DNA of 64,000 nucleotides. Source: an uncultured Anaerovibrio sp. (GTDB lineage: Bacteria > Bacillota > Negativicutes > Selenomonadales > Selenomonadaceae). Made by a program: the position numbers and the translations under genes. Below are positions 26,437 to 35,506 of the stretch, in pieces. The stretch is from positions 1 through 64,000 of the forward strand of contig CAKPYV010000001.1 of assembly GCA_934203205.1 (NCBI GenBank). The letters are read 5' to 3'. Under the pieces are notes generated by a model. It was not told the origin of the DNA. It did no database searches and saw only the letters and a program-made list of their open reading frames with translations. Each line of letters starts with the position of its first letter. Within the stretch, counting starts at the first letter, position 1.

Positions 26437-28145
26437 TGAATAAGCAATTAAAGCTGCCTGTAGGCATAGACAGCTTTGAAGAAATCCGCAAAAGTGAATT
26501 TTATTATGTTGATAAAACAAGGCTTGTTGAGCAGCTTTTGGAGAACTGGGGTGCAGTAAACCTTTTTACCAGACCGCATCGCTTTGGCAAGACTCTTAAT
26601 ATGAGCATGCTCAAATGCTTTTTTGAAATAGGTACGGACAGAACTCTGTTTGATGGACTTTATATAGCTGAAAAGCAGACGCTTTGCGAGCAGTATCTGG
26701 GAAAATTCCCTGTGTTGTTTATTTCGCTCAAGGGCGTTGACGGCGAGAGTTTTGAGCAAGCAAGCTATGCATTTACTAACATAGTTGCCAATGAAGCCAG
26801 ACGCTTCGCTTTTTTGCTTGCTAGTGATAAGCTCACCGAAAAGGATAAGGATGAATACCGTGCGCTGATTGCTATGCGTGAGGGAATATATACTATGGAC
26901 GAAAAAATCCTTGTCACCTCTTTGCAAAAGCTGTCAGGACTTTTGTGCAAGCATTATGCTAAGCAGGCCATTCTTCTTATTGACGAATACGATGTTCCTT
27001 TGGATAAGGCCTTTCAAAATGGCTATTACAGAGAAATGGTTACGCTGCTAAGAGGCATATTTGGCAATGCGTTAAAGAGCAATCCTTTTCTGAAGTTTGC
27101 TGTTTTGACAGGCTGTCTGCGCGTGTCGAAGGAAAGCATTTTCACCGGCATGAATAATTTCAAGGTGCTTTCCATAACTGATCCACGTTTTGATGAGCAG
27201 TTTGGTTTTACTGAAGCTGAGGTGAGCCAGCTGCTTACAGCCTATCATTTGGAGGAGCATTTATCGGAAATCAAGGAATGGTATGACGGCTACCGCTTTG
27301 GCGATGCCGATGTATATTGCCCTTGGGATGTAATCAATTACGTGGATTTGCTGCGCTATGATGCGCAAGCAAAGCCGCAGGCTTACTGGATTAACACCAG
27401 CAGCAATACTTTAGTGAAACGCTTTGTGGATAAGGCAGATAAATCCACGAGGGATGAGTTGGAGCGTCTTGTCGCAGGCGAGCAGATAGAAAAGCATTTG
27501 CGGCTTGATTTGACATATGATGAGATTGATAATAGTATTGAGAACCTTTGGAGCGTTTTGTTTACGACTGGTTATCTGACTCAGGCAGGCATGACGGAGG
27601 ATGGTGCTTATAAGCTGATTATCCCTAATGCGGAGGTTAGAGAGGTTTATAAGCTGCAAATACAGGACTGGTTTAAGCGTACTGTTTTTGCCAATACGGA
27701 GCAGCTAGAGCTGTTTTGGCAGGCCTTAGCGAAGGGTGATGCCAAGGCAGTAGAAAGATATTTAAACAAGACTTTGAGCAATACTATCAGCCTTTTTGAT
27801 ATAAAAGGACAAGCGAAGGATAGGGAAAATAGCTATCACTTGTTTTTGGCAGGCTTGCTCATCGGCAATGCTGAGTGGCTGGTGCGTTCTAATAGGGAAG
27901 CAGGCGATGGCTTTGCTGATATAATAGTAGAAACCGATGATCCTGATGCCGGACTTGTTATTGAGCTGAAGAGCGTTAGCGGAATTACGGAGCTGGACAG
28001 CGCGTGCGCGAGAGCTTTGCAGCAGATACATGAGCGCCATTATGACGAATATTTGCGTGATGAGGGGCGCGAGGACATTTGGGTGTATGGCATTGCCTTT
28101 TATAAGAAAAGGTGCAGAGTTATGGCAGAGAGGGTAGAAGGATGA
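26436..28145 (+). CDS. AAA-ATPase-like / PD-(D/E)XK nuclease domain protein
   Basis: 569 residues. The N-terminal AAA_ATPase_like domain (YVDKTRLVEQLL, then a P-loop-like FTRPHRFGKTLNMSML near residue 45) is followed by ILLIDEYDVPLDKAF (Walker B). The C-terminus has a PDDEXK_9-type nuclease (AGDGFADIIVE...GLVIELKSV near 490). The family is abundant in gut Firmicutes and Bacteroidetes, often in many copies per genome, and its role is unknown though a defence or mobile-element function is suspected. Its TGA overlaps the ATG of the LysR gene. Codon use here and to about 36.1 kb is richer in G/C third positions than the core. Confidence 0.88.
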   Translation: MNKQLKLPVGIDSFEEIRKSEFYYVDKTRLVEQLLENWGAVNLFTRPHRFGKTLNMSMLKCFFEIGTDRTLFDGLYIAEKQTLCEQYLGKFPVLFISLKGVDGESFEQASYAFTNIVANEARRFAFLLASDKLTEKDKDEYRALIAMREGIYTMDEKILVTSLQKLSGLLCKHYAKQAILLIDEYDVPLDKAFQNGYYREMVTLLRGIFGNALKSNPFLKFAVLTGCLRVSKESIFTGMNNFKVLSITDPRFDEQFGFTEAEVSQLLTAYHLEEHLSEIKEWYDGYRFGDADVYCPWDVINYVDLLRYDAQAKPQAYWINTSSNTLVKRFVDKADKSTRDELERLVAGEQIEKHLRLDLTYDEIDNSIENLWSVLFTTGYLTQAGMTEDGAYKLIIPNAEVREVYKLQIQDWFKRTVFANTEQLELFWQALAKGDAKAVERYLNKTLSNTISLFDIKGQAKDRENSYHLFLAGLLIGNAEWLVRSNREAGDGFADIIVETDDPDAGLVIELKSVSGITELDSACARALQQIHERHYDEYLRDEGREDIWVYGIAFYKKRCRVMAERVEG

Positions 28146-29023
28146 ATATACAAGTTTACCAGTCTTTTTTAACTGTTGTACAGTGCCGCAGCTTTACGCA
28201 GGCGGCGAAGTACCTGAATTTTTCGCAGCCGACAATCAGCAATCATATAACTGCCCTGGAGGAGGAGTACGGCGTTATTCTTTTCACTAGAGATGGTAAG
28301 AACGTTTATCTGACACAGGCGGGCAAAAACTTTGTGCCGATAGCGCAGCAGCTGCTGAACGACTATCAGATGAGCCAGGAGTCTATGCGCCAGTTTCAAA
28401 AAAACAAGTATAGCTTGAAGATTGGCGTTTCTACGCAGGCTATCAACATCTATATGCTACCGGTGCTTTTGCAGATTAAAAAGGAATTCCCGGAGCTTGA
28501 TATAGAGGTCAACCGTTGTATGACTGTCGAATCTACACTAGAAGATGCTTTTGTGAAGAAGCTTTACGACTTTGCCTTTGTGCATATTGACGTGCAGCCT
28601 CTATACACGAAGCGCGTACAGCTTTGGAACCAGCCAATGGTGTTTGTTACATCTAGAGAACTGTATGATGCTATGCAGCAGAATGATGACATTTACGAGT
28701 ATCCGTTTATCGCTTATCCGGAAACCGAGGTATATTACAAGCATTTGAAGAGCAGGGTGGAATTTTCCCGCCTGAAGAACTTTTTAACCTTTAGCGATTC
28801 GGAATCAGTGCTGCACGCTGTGAAGCAAAATCTTGGCGTTGCTTTGACGCCGAGGATTAAGGTGGAACGTGATTTGCTGGAAGGTAATTTGGTAGAGTTT
28901 CCGGCAAGCTATTCAGGGAATATGCCAATTTCTGTCTTGTATGATTACGAATTTAATTTTACTTTGCCGAGCAAGCGCTTTTTGGAGCTGCTGCGTGCTT
29001 CCAGAGAACGAATAAGAGATTGA
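28142..29023 (+). CDS. LysR-family transcriptional regulator
   Basis: 293 residues. The N-terminal winged HTH (VYQSFLTVVQCRSFTQAAKYLNFSQPTISNHITALEEEYG) is classical LysR, followed by the effector-binding domain. The ATG overlaps the previous stop (ATGA) with GAAGG upstream; in-frame starts upstream lie inside the nuclease domain. The gene points toward the NhaC antiporter and IadA genes, which it may control. A terminator follows it, so those genes are probably a separate unit. Confidence 0.9.
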   Translation: MNIQVYQSFLTVVQCRSFTQAAKYLNFSQPTISNHITALEEEYGVILFTRDGKNVYLTQAGKNFVPIAQQLLNDYQMSQESMRQFQKNKYSLKIGVSTQAINIYMLPVLLQIKKEFPELDIEVNRCMTVESTLEDAFVKKLYDFAFVHIDVQPLYTKRVQLWNQPMVFVTSRELYDAMQQNDDIYEYPFIAYPETEVYYKHLKSRVEFSRLKNFLTFSDSESVLHAVKQNLGVALTPRIKVERDLLEGNLVEFPASYSGNMPISVLYDYEFNFTLPSKRFLELLRASRERIRD

Positions 29024-29032
29024 TTAAACATC

Positions 29033-29047
29033 ATAAGAATATCTTAT
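29033..29047. promoter_or_regulatory. Palindrome after lysR
   Basis: ATAAGAATATCTTAT is a perfect odd-length palindrome ten bases after the lysR stop and upstream of the nhaC-like gene. It could be an operator for a LysR or other dimeric regulator; this is inference. Confidence 0.35.
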
Positions 29048-29092
29048 CGAAGTTTAGAGATTACATAAAAATACTTATGGAAAAACATTTGA

Positions 29093-29130
29093 AGAGCATT
29101 GACGAAATTCAGGTCAATGTTCTTTTCTTT
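29093..29130 (+). terminator. Terminator after lysR
   Basis: AGAGCATTGAC pairs with GTCAATGTTCT (one G-T pair), loop GAAATTCAG, then TTTCTTTG. Good stem, moderately interrupted T-run. Confidence 0.7.
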
Positions 29131-29239
29131 GTAAGAAATAAAGAGATAATAGGCAAATGTACTTTATATACAGGGTGAATTATGTATCTGACGAGGGGGA
29201 ATAGTGAATATTTTCCTTTTGTATACAAGAAAAACTCTA

Positions 29240-29288
29240 ATAAGTGTTTCTTTACTGAACTATTGTAAAAACACTTATATAATGATAA
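29240..29288. promoter_or_regulatory. Inverted repeat in the nhaC promoter region
   Basis: ATAAGTGTTT and AAACACTTAT are perfect inverted arms 29 bases apart, ending at a TATAAT at 29,288-29,293. The arms flank where RNA polymerase should bind, so this could be an operator. The 29,024-29,356 gap otherwise holds only the terminator and palindrome listed. Confidence 0.4.
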
Positions 29289-29356
29289 AATTTTTTTGTG
29301 GGTTGTGCAACGTAAATCAAAAGAATGGCTGTGAAGCTGGCAGAAAAGAGGTTATT

Positions 29357-30808
29357 ATGTCGAAGAATATGCAAAAAAATGAAGAAACAAAGGCTAGACG
29401 AATGCCTACCTTTGTGGAGTCGATTACTCCTATTATTGCGATGATGGTTATTCTGACTGTGGGCAAGGGCTATTTGGGCTATGCAACAGAGCCGCTGTTG
29501 CTTTTGGTGGCTGCGATTGCTGCTATTATCGCTTTCCGCGTGGGCGTTACCTGGGATGAGATGATGGACGAAATCTGTCAAAAGATTGCTAAGGGCATGC
29601 CGGCAATTCTGATTTTGACCTGTGTTGGTGCGCTTGTTGGCACCTGGATGGCTGCAGGCACTATTCCTATGATGATTTATTATGGCGTGCAGATTGTCAG
29701 CCCGACATTTATGTTAGTGACGGCGTTCCTGATTACAGCAGTTGTCTCTATTGTAACAGGCACTTCCTGGGGTTCTGTTGCTACGATGGGCGTAGCACTA
29801 ATGGGCATTGCCAGCACGATTGGCGTAAGCCTGCCTGCTACAGCCGGTGCTGTTATCGCAGGCTCCTATTTTGGTGATAAAATTTCTCCGCTGTCTGATA
29901 CAACGAACCTTGCACCTGTTGCAGCAGGTTCCAAGCTGTATGAGCACATTGGTCATATGTTCTGGACGACTATTCCGGCAACAATTATTTCTTTAGTGGT
30001 TTATGCCTTCGTTGGCTTCCAGCATAGCGGCAGCAATGATGTTTCCTCAGAGTCTGTTAATACGATGTTAACTCAGCTCGAGTCCATGTATAATTTTAAT
30101 ATCCTGCTGTTACTGCCGGTTATTTTGATTCTGGCAGGCTCTATTTTGAAAAAACCGACGCTGCCGGTAATGATGGGTTCCACCGTACTGGCTGGTATCG
30201 AAGCGCTGCTGTTCCAGACCATCAGTCTGAAGGATTTGCTGCAGGCTACTGTTAAGGGCTTCAAAATCACGATGATTGCTCAGCCTGGTTTCGATCCGGC
30301 GACTGCTGCGCCGCAGATTGTGAAGCTGCTGAACCGTGGCGGTATGGCAGAGATTATGGGTACGACTCTGCTGGTATTCTGTGCGTTCTGCTTTGCCGGC
30401 ATTATGAGTAAGGCTGGCTGTCTGGAGGTTGTGCTGCAAAAAATTCTGGGCTTTGCAAAATCTACTGGTGATTTGATTGCTTCCACTGTTGCGTCCTGCC
30501 TGACGATGGCTTTATGCACAGGTAACTCTTATCTGGCTATTCTGATTCCTGGCGAAATGTTCCGTGATGCTTATAAGGCAAGAGGTCTGGCGGCGAAGAA
30601 CCTTTCGCGTACTTTGGAGGATGCCGGTACGGTGTTCGTACCGTTGATTCCTTGGTCTGCTGCCGGCGCTTATATGGCTGCTTGCACTGGCGTAGATACT
30701 TTGGAATATGCTCCGTGGGCTATTTTGTGCTACACTGGCTTTATAATTGCTATTTTCTACGGCTATACCGGCATTGGTATTACCAAGCTGGAGGATGAGA
30801 AGAAATAA
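29357..30808 (+). CDS. NhaC-family Na+/H+ antiporter
   Basis: 483 residues and about eleven to twelve hydrophobic segments. The signature region SWGSVATMGVALMGIASTIGVSLPATAGAVIAGSYFGDKISPLSDTTNLAPV is typical of NhaC, as is the later DAGTVFVPLIPWSAAGAYMA. Members exchange Na+ or organic acids (for example malate/lactate in MleN) for H+. The open frame extends upstream to 29,204, but the ATG at 29,357 has AAAGAGG nearby and gives a normal cytosolic N-terminus. Pairing with the isoaspartyl dipeptidase gene suggests transport of an amino acid or small acid, not only sodium. Confidence 0.9.
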   Translation: MSKNMQKNEETKARRMPTFVESITPIIAMMVILTVGKGYLGYATEPLLLLVAAIAAIIAFRVGVTWDEMMDEICQKIAKGMPAILILTCVGALVGTWMAAGTIPMMIYYGVQIVSPTFMLVTAFLITAVVSIVTGTSWGSVATMGVALMGIASTIGVSLPATAGAVIAGSYFGDKISPLSDTTNLAPVAAGSKLYEHIGHMFWTTIPATIISLVVYAFVGFQHSGSNDVSSESVNTMLTQLESMYNFNILLLLPVILILAGSILKKPTLPVMMGSTVLAGIEALLFQTISLKDLLQATVKGFKITMIAQPGFDPATAAPQIVKLLNRGGMAEIMGTTLLVFCAFCFAGIMSKAGCLEVVLQKILGFAKSTGDLIASTVASCLTMALCTGNSYLAILIPGEMFRDAYKARGLAAKNLSRTLEDAGTVFVPLIPWSAAGAYMAACTGVDTLEYAPWAILCYTGFIIAIFYGYTGIGITKLEDEKK

Positions 30809-30844
30809 GCCGTCGAGCTAAAATAACGTTTTGTGAAAGGTAAA

Positions 30845-32014
30845 GTGAAGAATTTGATTAAGCTGATAAAAAATGCAGAGGTTTTTGCGCCTAAGTATTT
30901 AGGTAAAAAAGATGTTTTGGTTATTGCCGATAAGATTGTACGTATTGAGGATCATATCGATGGCTATGACAATGTGCCGGAGGTAGAGACTTTTGATTTT
31001 AGCGGCAAAAAGCTGTTGCCCGGTTATATTGACATCCACATGCATATCACCGGTGGCGGTGGCGAGCAAGGGCCTGCTTCTCGCGTTCCGGAGGCAATGC
31101 TCAGCCAGATTACTAGCTGCGGTATTACGACTGTAGTTGGTCTTTTGGGTACAGATGGCATCACTAGAAGCGTAGAGAATCTGGTAGCTAAGGCACGGGC
31201 TTTGACGGAGGAGGGCATTACGGCGTACTGCCTGACCGGCGCGTATGGCATTCCTTCTACTACTATTACCGGCTCTGTGGAAAAGGACATTATGATGGTG
31301 CCGCCGATTATTGGCACGAAGATTGCTGTTTCTGATCATCGCAGCTCTAATCCGCAGGGACCTGAGCTGATTGCAGTCGCTTCTGCCACTCGTCGTGGCG
31401 GTCTGCTGGCAAATGTTGCCGGTCTGGTAACGATGCATATGGGTTCCGGCGTGGGCAAGCTTGATCCCTTGTTCTACGCACTGGATCATTCCGATATTCC
31501 TGCAAAAAATTTCCTGCCTACGCATATGCTGCGCACGCAGGAGCTTATGGAGGAAGGCGCTAAGCTGGTACGCCGTGGCGGTTATTTTGATATGACGGCT
31601 GGCAGTACTGATGAGGATATGGAAATTGGCGCAGAGAAAATTATGGAGCTTCTTAGCTGGGAAGGCATGAGCACTGAGCATCTGACGCTGAGCAGTGATG
31701 CGTTTGGCTCTCAGCCAAAATTTAATGAGCAGGGTGAGTGCATTGGCTTGACCTACTGTTCTCCGAAATATCTGCATCTGACGATCAAGAGCCTCGTGCA
31801 CAGAGGTCTGCCTTTGGAAGAAGCAATTAAGCTTTTGACCTCCACTCCGGCAGAGCTGCTTGGCAAGGCTGGCGTTAAGGGCTGCGTAGCAGAGGGCGCT
31901 GATGCTGATTTGCTGGTATTAGATGAGAATCTTGATATTGACAGCCTGTTTGCTAAAGGTCAGACAGCAATCTTAAATAAAGAAATTACTCTCAAGGGCC
32001 GTTTTGAATATTAA
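30845..32014 (+). CDS. iadA: Isoaspartyl dipeptidase-like amidohydrolase
   Basis: About 389 residues, metal-dependent amidohydrolase fold. The metal site HMHITGGGGEQG (IadA-specific glycine run), AVSDHRSSNPQ, and HLTLSSDAFGSQP (catalytic Asp) match beta-aspartyl dipeptidase IadA better than dihydroorotase. It would cleave isoAsp dipeptides produced by protein ageing or cyanophycin breakdown. GTG at 30,845 has GAAAGG four bases before it; the GTG at 30,833 is an alternative four codons earlier. It follows the antiporter by 36 bases and ends at a terminator. Confidence 0.88.
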   Translation: MKNLIKLIKNAEVFAPKYLGKKDVLVIADKIVRIEDHIDGYDNVPEVETFDFSGKKLLPGYIDIHMHITGGGGEQGPASRVPEAMLSQITSCGITTVVGLLGTDGITRSVENLVAKARALTEEGITAYCLTGAYGIPSTTITGSVEKDIMMVPPIIGTKIAVSDHRSSNPQGPELIAVASATRRGGLLANVAGLVTMHMGSGVGKLDPLFYALDHSDIPAKNFLPTHMLRTQELMEEGAKLVRRGGYFDMTAGSTDEDMEIGAEKIMELLSWEGMSTEHLTLSSDAFGSQPKFNEQGECIGLTYCSPKYLHLTIKSLVHRGLPLEEAIKLLTSTPAELLGKAGVKGCVAEGADADLLVLDENLDIDSLFAKGQTAILNKEITLKGRFEY

Positions 32015-32049
32015 TATTACTATAACTAAATAGCCTCTACAAAATTTAA

Positions 32050-32096
32050 GGATTCCGCAGTTCACCTTATGCAGGTGGTCCGGCGGAATCCATTTT
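32050..32096 (+). terminator. Terminator after iadA
   Basis: GGATTCCGC pairs with GCGGAATCC, with an inner loop containing CACCT and AGGTG that pair again, followed by ATTTTTATT. Confidence 0.88.
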
Positions 32097-32250
32097 TATT
32101 GCTTATTTTGCCGGATTTTAGCAGTTGTTTGCTGCGCCTTACCCAAATTTACGTGTTTGAGTTATAATGGATACCAGAATCTGGACCATATTTTGAAAAT
32201 CTAAGCGTGTATGTTATAGTAAATATATAACAATCTAGGAGGATTTTTTA

Positions 32251-32592
32251 ATGACACGCTGTCAATATACACCAGAATTTAAAAGTAAAGTTGTTCTGAA
32301 TATTCTTCAAGGTAATCAAGAATTGAATGAAATATGTGCTCAACATAACTTAAATCCCAATATGGTTAGAAAGTGCAAGCAGGAATTCTTACAAAATGCT
32401 TATCTTGTATTTGGTGCAAAATCTGAGCACAAGCAGTCTCAGAGAAAGGAGGGTGACCTGAAGAAAAAGAATGATCAAATGCTGAAGACTATTGGACAGC
32501 TTACAATTGAACGCAATTTTCTTCAGGATTGCTTTCGCAAAATTGGAGAAGACATCCCTTCAATACCAGGATTTGATTACAAAGGAATCTGA
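32251..32592 (+). CDS. IS3-family transposase OrfA (type X)
   Basis: 113 residues with the IS3 OrfA helix-turn-helix (RCQYTPEFKSKVVLNILQG...NEICAQHNLNPNMVRKCKQEF) and a C-terminal leucine-zipper-like stretch. Start ATG after AGGAGG. It overlaps the orfB frame by about 100 bases; in this family a -1 frameshift makes the fused OrfAB transposase. Confidence 0.88.
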   Translation: MTRCQYTPEFKSKVVLNILQGNQELNEICAQHNLNPNMVRKCKQEFLQNAYLVFGAKSEHKQSQRKEGDLKKKNDQMLKTIGQLTIERNFLQDCFRKIGEDIPSIPGFDYKGI

Positions 32593-33175
32593 GATTTCCA
32601 TACACCGTCAACGTGATCTCTTATCTATTAATCGTTCTAGTATTTATTATATACCAGTTGAAGCAGATAAAGAACGTTTGCTACTACAAGAAAAACTTAT
32701 GGAAAGAATAGATTATTGGCATACAACCATGCCATACCTAGGGTCAAGAAAGATTACTAAATTACTGGTACATGAAGGATTTAAGGCTTGTCGCAAAACT
32801 GTAAGAATACTGCTTGAACGAATGAGTATAACAGCTATTTATCCCAAGGAAAATCTTTCCAAACGCAATTTCAAGGAGGTGATAGTTCCGTATTTACTAC
32901 GAAATTATAAGGTTACAGCAGCTAATCAGGTTTGGTCTATAGATATAACTTATATAAAAATGCATCATGGCCATATGTATCTAACGGCTATTATAGACTG
33001 GTACAGCCGCAAAATAGTGGGTTGGAATTTGTCGGACACACTTGGAACTGCCAGCCCACGAGAATTACGTAAAGGATTAGTAGAGTACATCAACGAATAT
33101 AACAAGGTAAGGCCACATGAAGCATTGTCATATAGGACACCTGATTCTTACTATTATGGCCAGAATGTTGCATAA
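32492..33175 (+). pseudogene. IS3-family OrfB (type X) with missing catalytic core
   Basis: 227 residues. The HTH_21-like region (RIDYWHTTMPYLGSRKITKLL) and the first catalytic Asp (VWSIDITYIKM) are present, then the sequence jumps from GWNLSDTL to the C-terminal EYINEYNKVRPHEALSYRTP. The second Asp and the Glu of the DDE triad are gone, so it is inactive. The deletion is in frame. Confidence 0.85.
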
Positions 33176-33231
33176 TTTATTGGGTTAAGACACGCTTAGA
33201 TATTTTTTAGTGGTCTTGACAAGGGGCCCAT

Positions 33232-33603
33232 TATAACGGAAGCACGGAGAGGGGCCAAAGAGGCTATATGGCAAGCCAGTATTTGAGCGCTGAGCTGGAA
33301 GCCGCAAGCACGGCCGGTCGCTTTAAGGCAGCGCTGGAATCAGAATTTATCTGGAATCCTGCAGATTATGCTGCTTATTCCGGCTACAAGATGGGAGCTG
33401 TTGAGCCGGCTCCGGAGATTAAGCGTTCCTTTGACGTAAGAAAGGTGCGCGTCGGCCCACGAGAGTTTCTGTTATATGAAGCAGCTGACAAGACCTTTGA
33501 GGTAGTTATTAACAGGATTCCCGGTGATATTGTCGGCTATGCAGTATCGAAAAAATTTCTTACGCTGTTTATAATCAGTCAGTTTTTAATTAGAAGGCAG
33601 TGA
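33232..33603 (+). pseudogene. 3' fragment of an unrecognised gene
   Basis: The frame is open from the edge of the type X element (YNGSTERGQRGYMASQYLSAE) to the TGA at 33,603, so the visible ATG at 33,268 is probably internal and the true 5' end was removed. About 120 residues, no recognised family. It ends with a hydrophobic KKFLTLFIISQFLI. GC-rich codons match the next genes, not the flanking IS. Confidence 0.5.
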
Positions 33604-34276
33604 TGAAGATGCTGAATAAAATTTGGCAAAGGCTTTTAGTGAGTACACTGCTGCTGCTCGGACTGGCAGCGGCGGTGGAGGCGGCAGATGTTTATGTTAT
33701 GCCTCGCAACAGTGAGGGCGTAAAGGGAACGGCGTATGTCTATAGGACGACGCGCGGAAGCTTTATGTATCTTGTGAGCAGCTATGGCGAAGGAGCAAGT
33801 CCACGCGAACGTTGGGAGCTGTATTCCGCTGGCAAGCTTGAGGTGGAGCAGGAGAAGCTTCCGGCGGGCGCGACGCTGGAGGGCGAAATGGGCGCTATGC
33901 TCGGCGAGGGCTGGACGCTTGGCGCAGCCAAAAATATGTGAAGGCACCGCCTGATGGTAAGTACAGCTTCCTTTACAACGACGATGCTGATGCGCATGAC
34001 GCATTCTCTGATACCATGGCTATAGGCTACTTTAAATATTTCGTTTTTAATCAAGAGGATTTGAGCGGTGAGGACAGCAGAAGCTACAGCACCTGGCGTA
34101 TTGGCGAGGAAAAGAGCAGCTATGCCGATATTCCGCAGGCTTATGATTATATCCAGGTAACAGTCTATGGCGAGCCTGGCGAAGGCTATTATCTGCTGGA
34201 GAGTCATGGACGCTTGATTTATCGGATTAATGAGGACAAGACTACGACTAAATTATTTGACGAGCTGAGCTTTTGA
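33603..34276 (+). pseudogene. Secreted protein split over two frames
   Basis: The first frame (33,603-33,941) begins with a signal peptide (WQRLLVSTLLLLGLAAAVEAAD, cleavage likely after VEA). It ends GAAKNM with ATGTGA, and the second (33,938-34,276) continues KAPPDGKYSFLYNDDADAHD. Either two genes overlap by four bases, or, more likely, one gene of about 225 residues suffered a frameshift. No family recognised. It is followed after 27 bases by a lipoprotein gene of the same base composition. Confidence 0.55.
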
Positions 34277-34303
34277 TTTTGGCTTGGGAAAGGAGATGGT
34301 GTG

Positions 34304-35443
34304 ATGAGGTGTAAGCTGGTTAAAGGCGTGCTGCTGACACTGCTGGCCGCCGTGCTGCTTGGTTGCGGTGCAGAGAAGAAGGCGGCCGCGCCGCAGGCAG
34401 AGGTGCCGAAGGCGGAGACGGCAGCCGCTGCTGCAGCTATTGTCAAGGTGCCTACCTATGAGCTGGAATATGCAAATATTGTAGATGGCATCTACGATTT
34501 TTTGGCTAATGGCAATGCAGAACGCTTGCCACAGCAGGGCACAACGGGCATCTACGAGCTGCGTGATCATTTTAATGCCGATGAGGCCGTAAAGCATCTT
34601 GGCTATACGCTGCTGGACATCAATAATGACAAGGTGCCGGAGCTGATTTTTGCTTTCAATAATAATGAAAAAAGAGGCAAGGGCTATTATGGCAAGGAGC
34701 TGTATGCTGTCTATACCTTTGTGGAAGGACAGGTGAAATTTGTTGATGAGGGCTGGGCGCGTAGCAGTCTGGAGCTGCAGCCTGATGGCACGCTGCTGAC
34801 GCGAGGCAATATCAGCAATGCAGAATATCTGCTGGCCGTGCATGATTTGCTGAAGGATGGCAGCACTAGATGCCTGAGTCTGTACTTCACCAAAGCGCAG
34901 GAGGGAGCTGGCGGACTCGAGGTTTATCGCAGCAGTGACGGCAGAGCGTTTACAAGCGCTTCGGAGAGAATGCAGATGACGGCAGACGAATTCTTTGAAA
35001 TGGGCAGCGAGCTTTCTAGCTATAGTACAGAGATGGAGCTGCTGCCACTGCATGAATATAAGCAGAGAGGCTCCAAGTTCAAGGGATTGGCAATGCCTTA
35101 TCTGCACATCATGGGCGTGCATGAGCTGCAGGATCCCCAGGCAGACCTTTCCGGCTATGAGCAGGTTTCGGTGCCTGATCCGTTTAAGGGAGCGGAGGTT
35201 TTGTTCCGCACCAATGCTGAACTGCAGGACTTCCAGCTGCTTGACCTGCAGGGAGATGCGAGCAGGGTTCTCTACAGCAAGGAGAGGCTGCAGGCAGGCG
35301 CTAAGCTGTACCTGCATCTGAGCAGCTTCGAAACTATTCCCAAGAACGGTATCGCCTTCAAGGATGATGCTGGCAGCTTGCGCAAGTTTGCTATCTGCGC
35401 CAGCGGCAGAGATGGCAGTATTTATCTGCACGAGATTGATTAA
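34304..35443 (+). CDS. Putative lipoprotein of unknown function
   Basis: 379 residues. A type II signal sequence (LLTLLAAVLLGC, lipidated Cys at 21) is followed by an Ala/Glu/Lys-rich linker. The mature part contains TLLDINNDKVPELIFAF, a calcium-binding, FG-GAP-like loop seen in extracellular proteins. No enzyme motif is seen. ATG at 34,304 has AAGGAGA upstream; GTG at 34,301 is the alternative. It lies between the split secreted gene and the nucleoside hydrolase relic, all GC-rich and probably acquired together. Confidence 0.75.
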   Translation: MRCKLVKGVLLTLLAAVLLGCGAEKKAAAPQAEVPKAETAAAAAAIVKVPTYELEYANIVDGIYDFLANGNAERLPQQGTTGIYELRDHFNADEAVKHLGYTLLDINNDKVPELIFAFNNNEKRGKGYYGKELYAVYTFVEGQVKFVDEGWARSSLELQPDGTLLTRGNISNAEYLLAVHDLLKDGSTRCLSLYFTKAQEGAGGLEVYRSSDGRAFTSASERMQMTADEFFEMGSELSSYSTEMELLPLHEYKQRGSKFKGLAMPYLHIMGVHELQDPQADLSGYEQVSVPDPFKGAEVLFRTNAELQDFQLLDLQGDASRVLYSKERLQAGAKLYLHLSSFETIPKNGIAFKDDAGSLRKFAICASGRDGSIYLHEID

Positions 35444-35506
35444 GTCAATAAATTTTCTTCACTGCATGTGAAGGTTAAGCCTTTAGGCGAAAGGAGGTCG
35501 AAGATA

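Larger units (their letters stand above)
32168..33230 (+). mobile_element. IS3-type element (type X), internally deleted, copy 1
   Basis: The left end starts TGGATACCAGAATCTGGACC and the right end, read inward, starts TGGGCCCCTTGTCAAGACCA. Both share ATCTAAGCGTGT about 35 bases in. The flanks are TTATAA on both sides, which fits a target duplication. The element carries an intact orfA and an orfB with its catalytic middle deleted, so it cannot move by itself. A second copy lies inverted at 36,325-36,944. Confidence 0.8.

Noticed and set aside
30845..32014. Dihydroorotase or hydantoinase
   Set aside because: The HMHITGGGGEQG run and SSDAFGSQP motif fit isoaspartyl dipeptidase better, and no pyrimidine genes are near.
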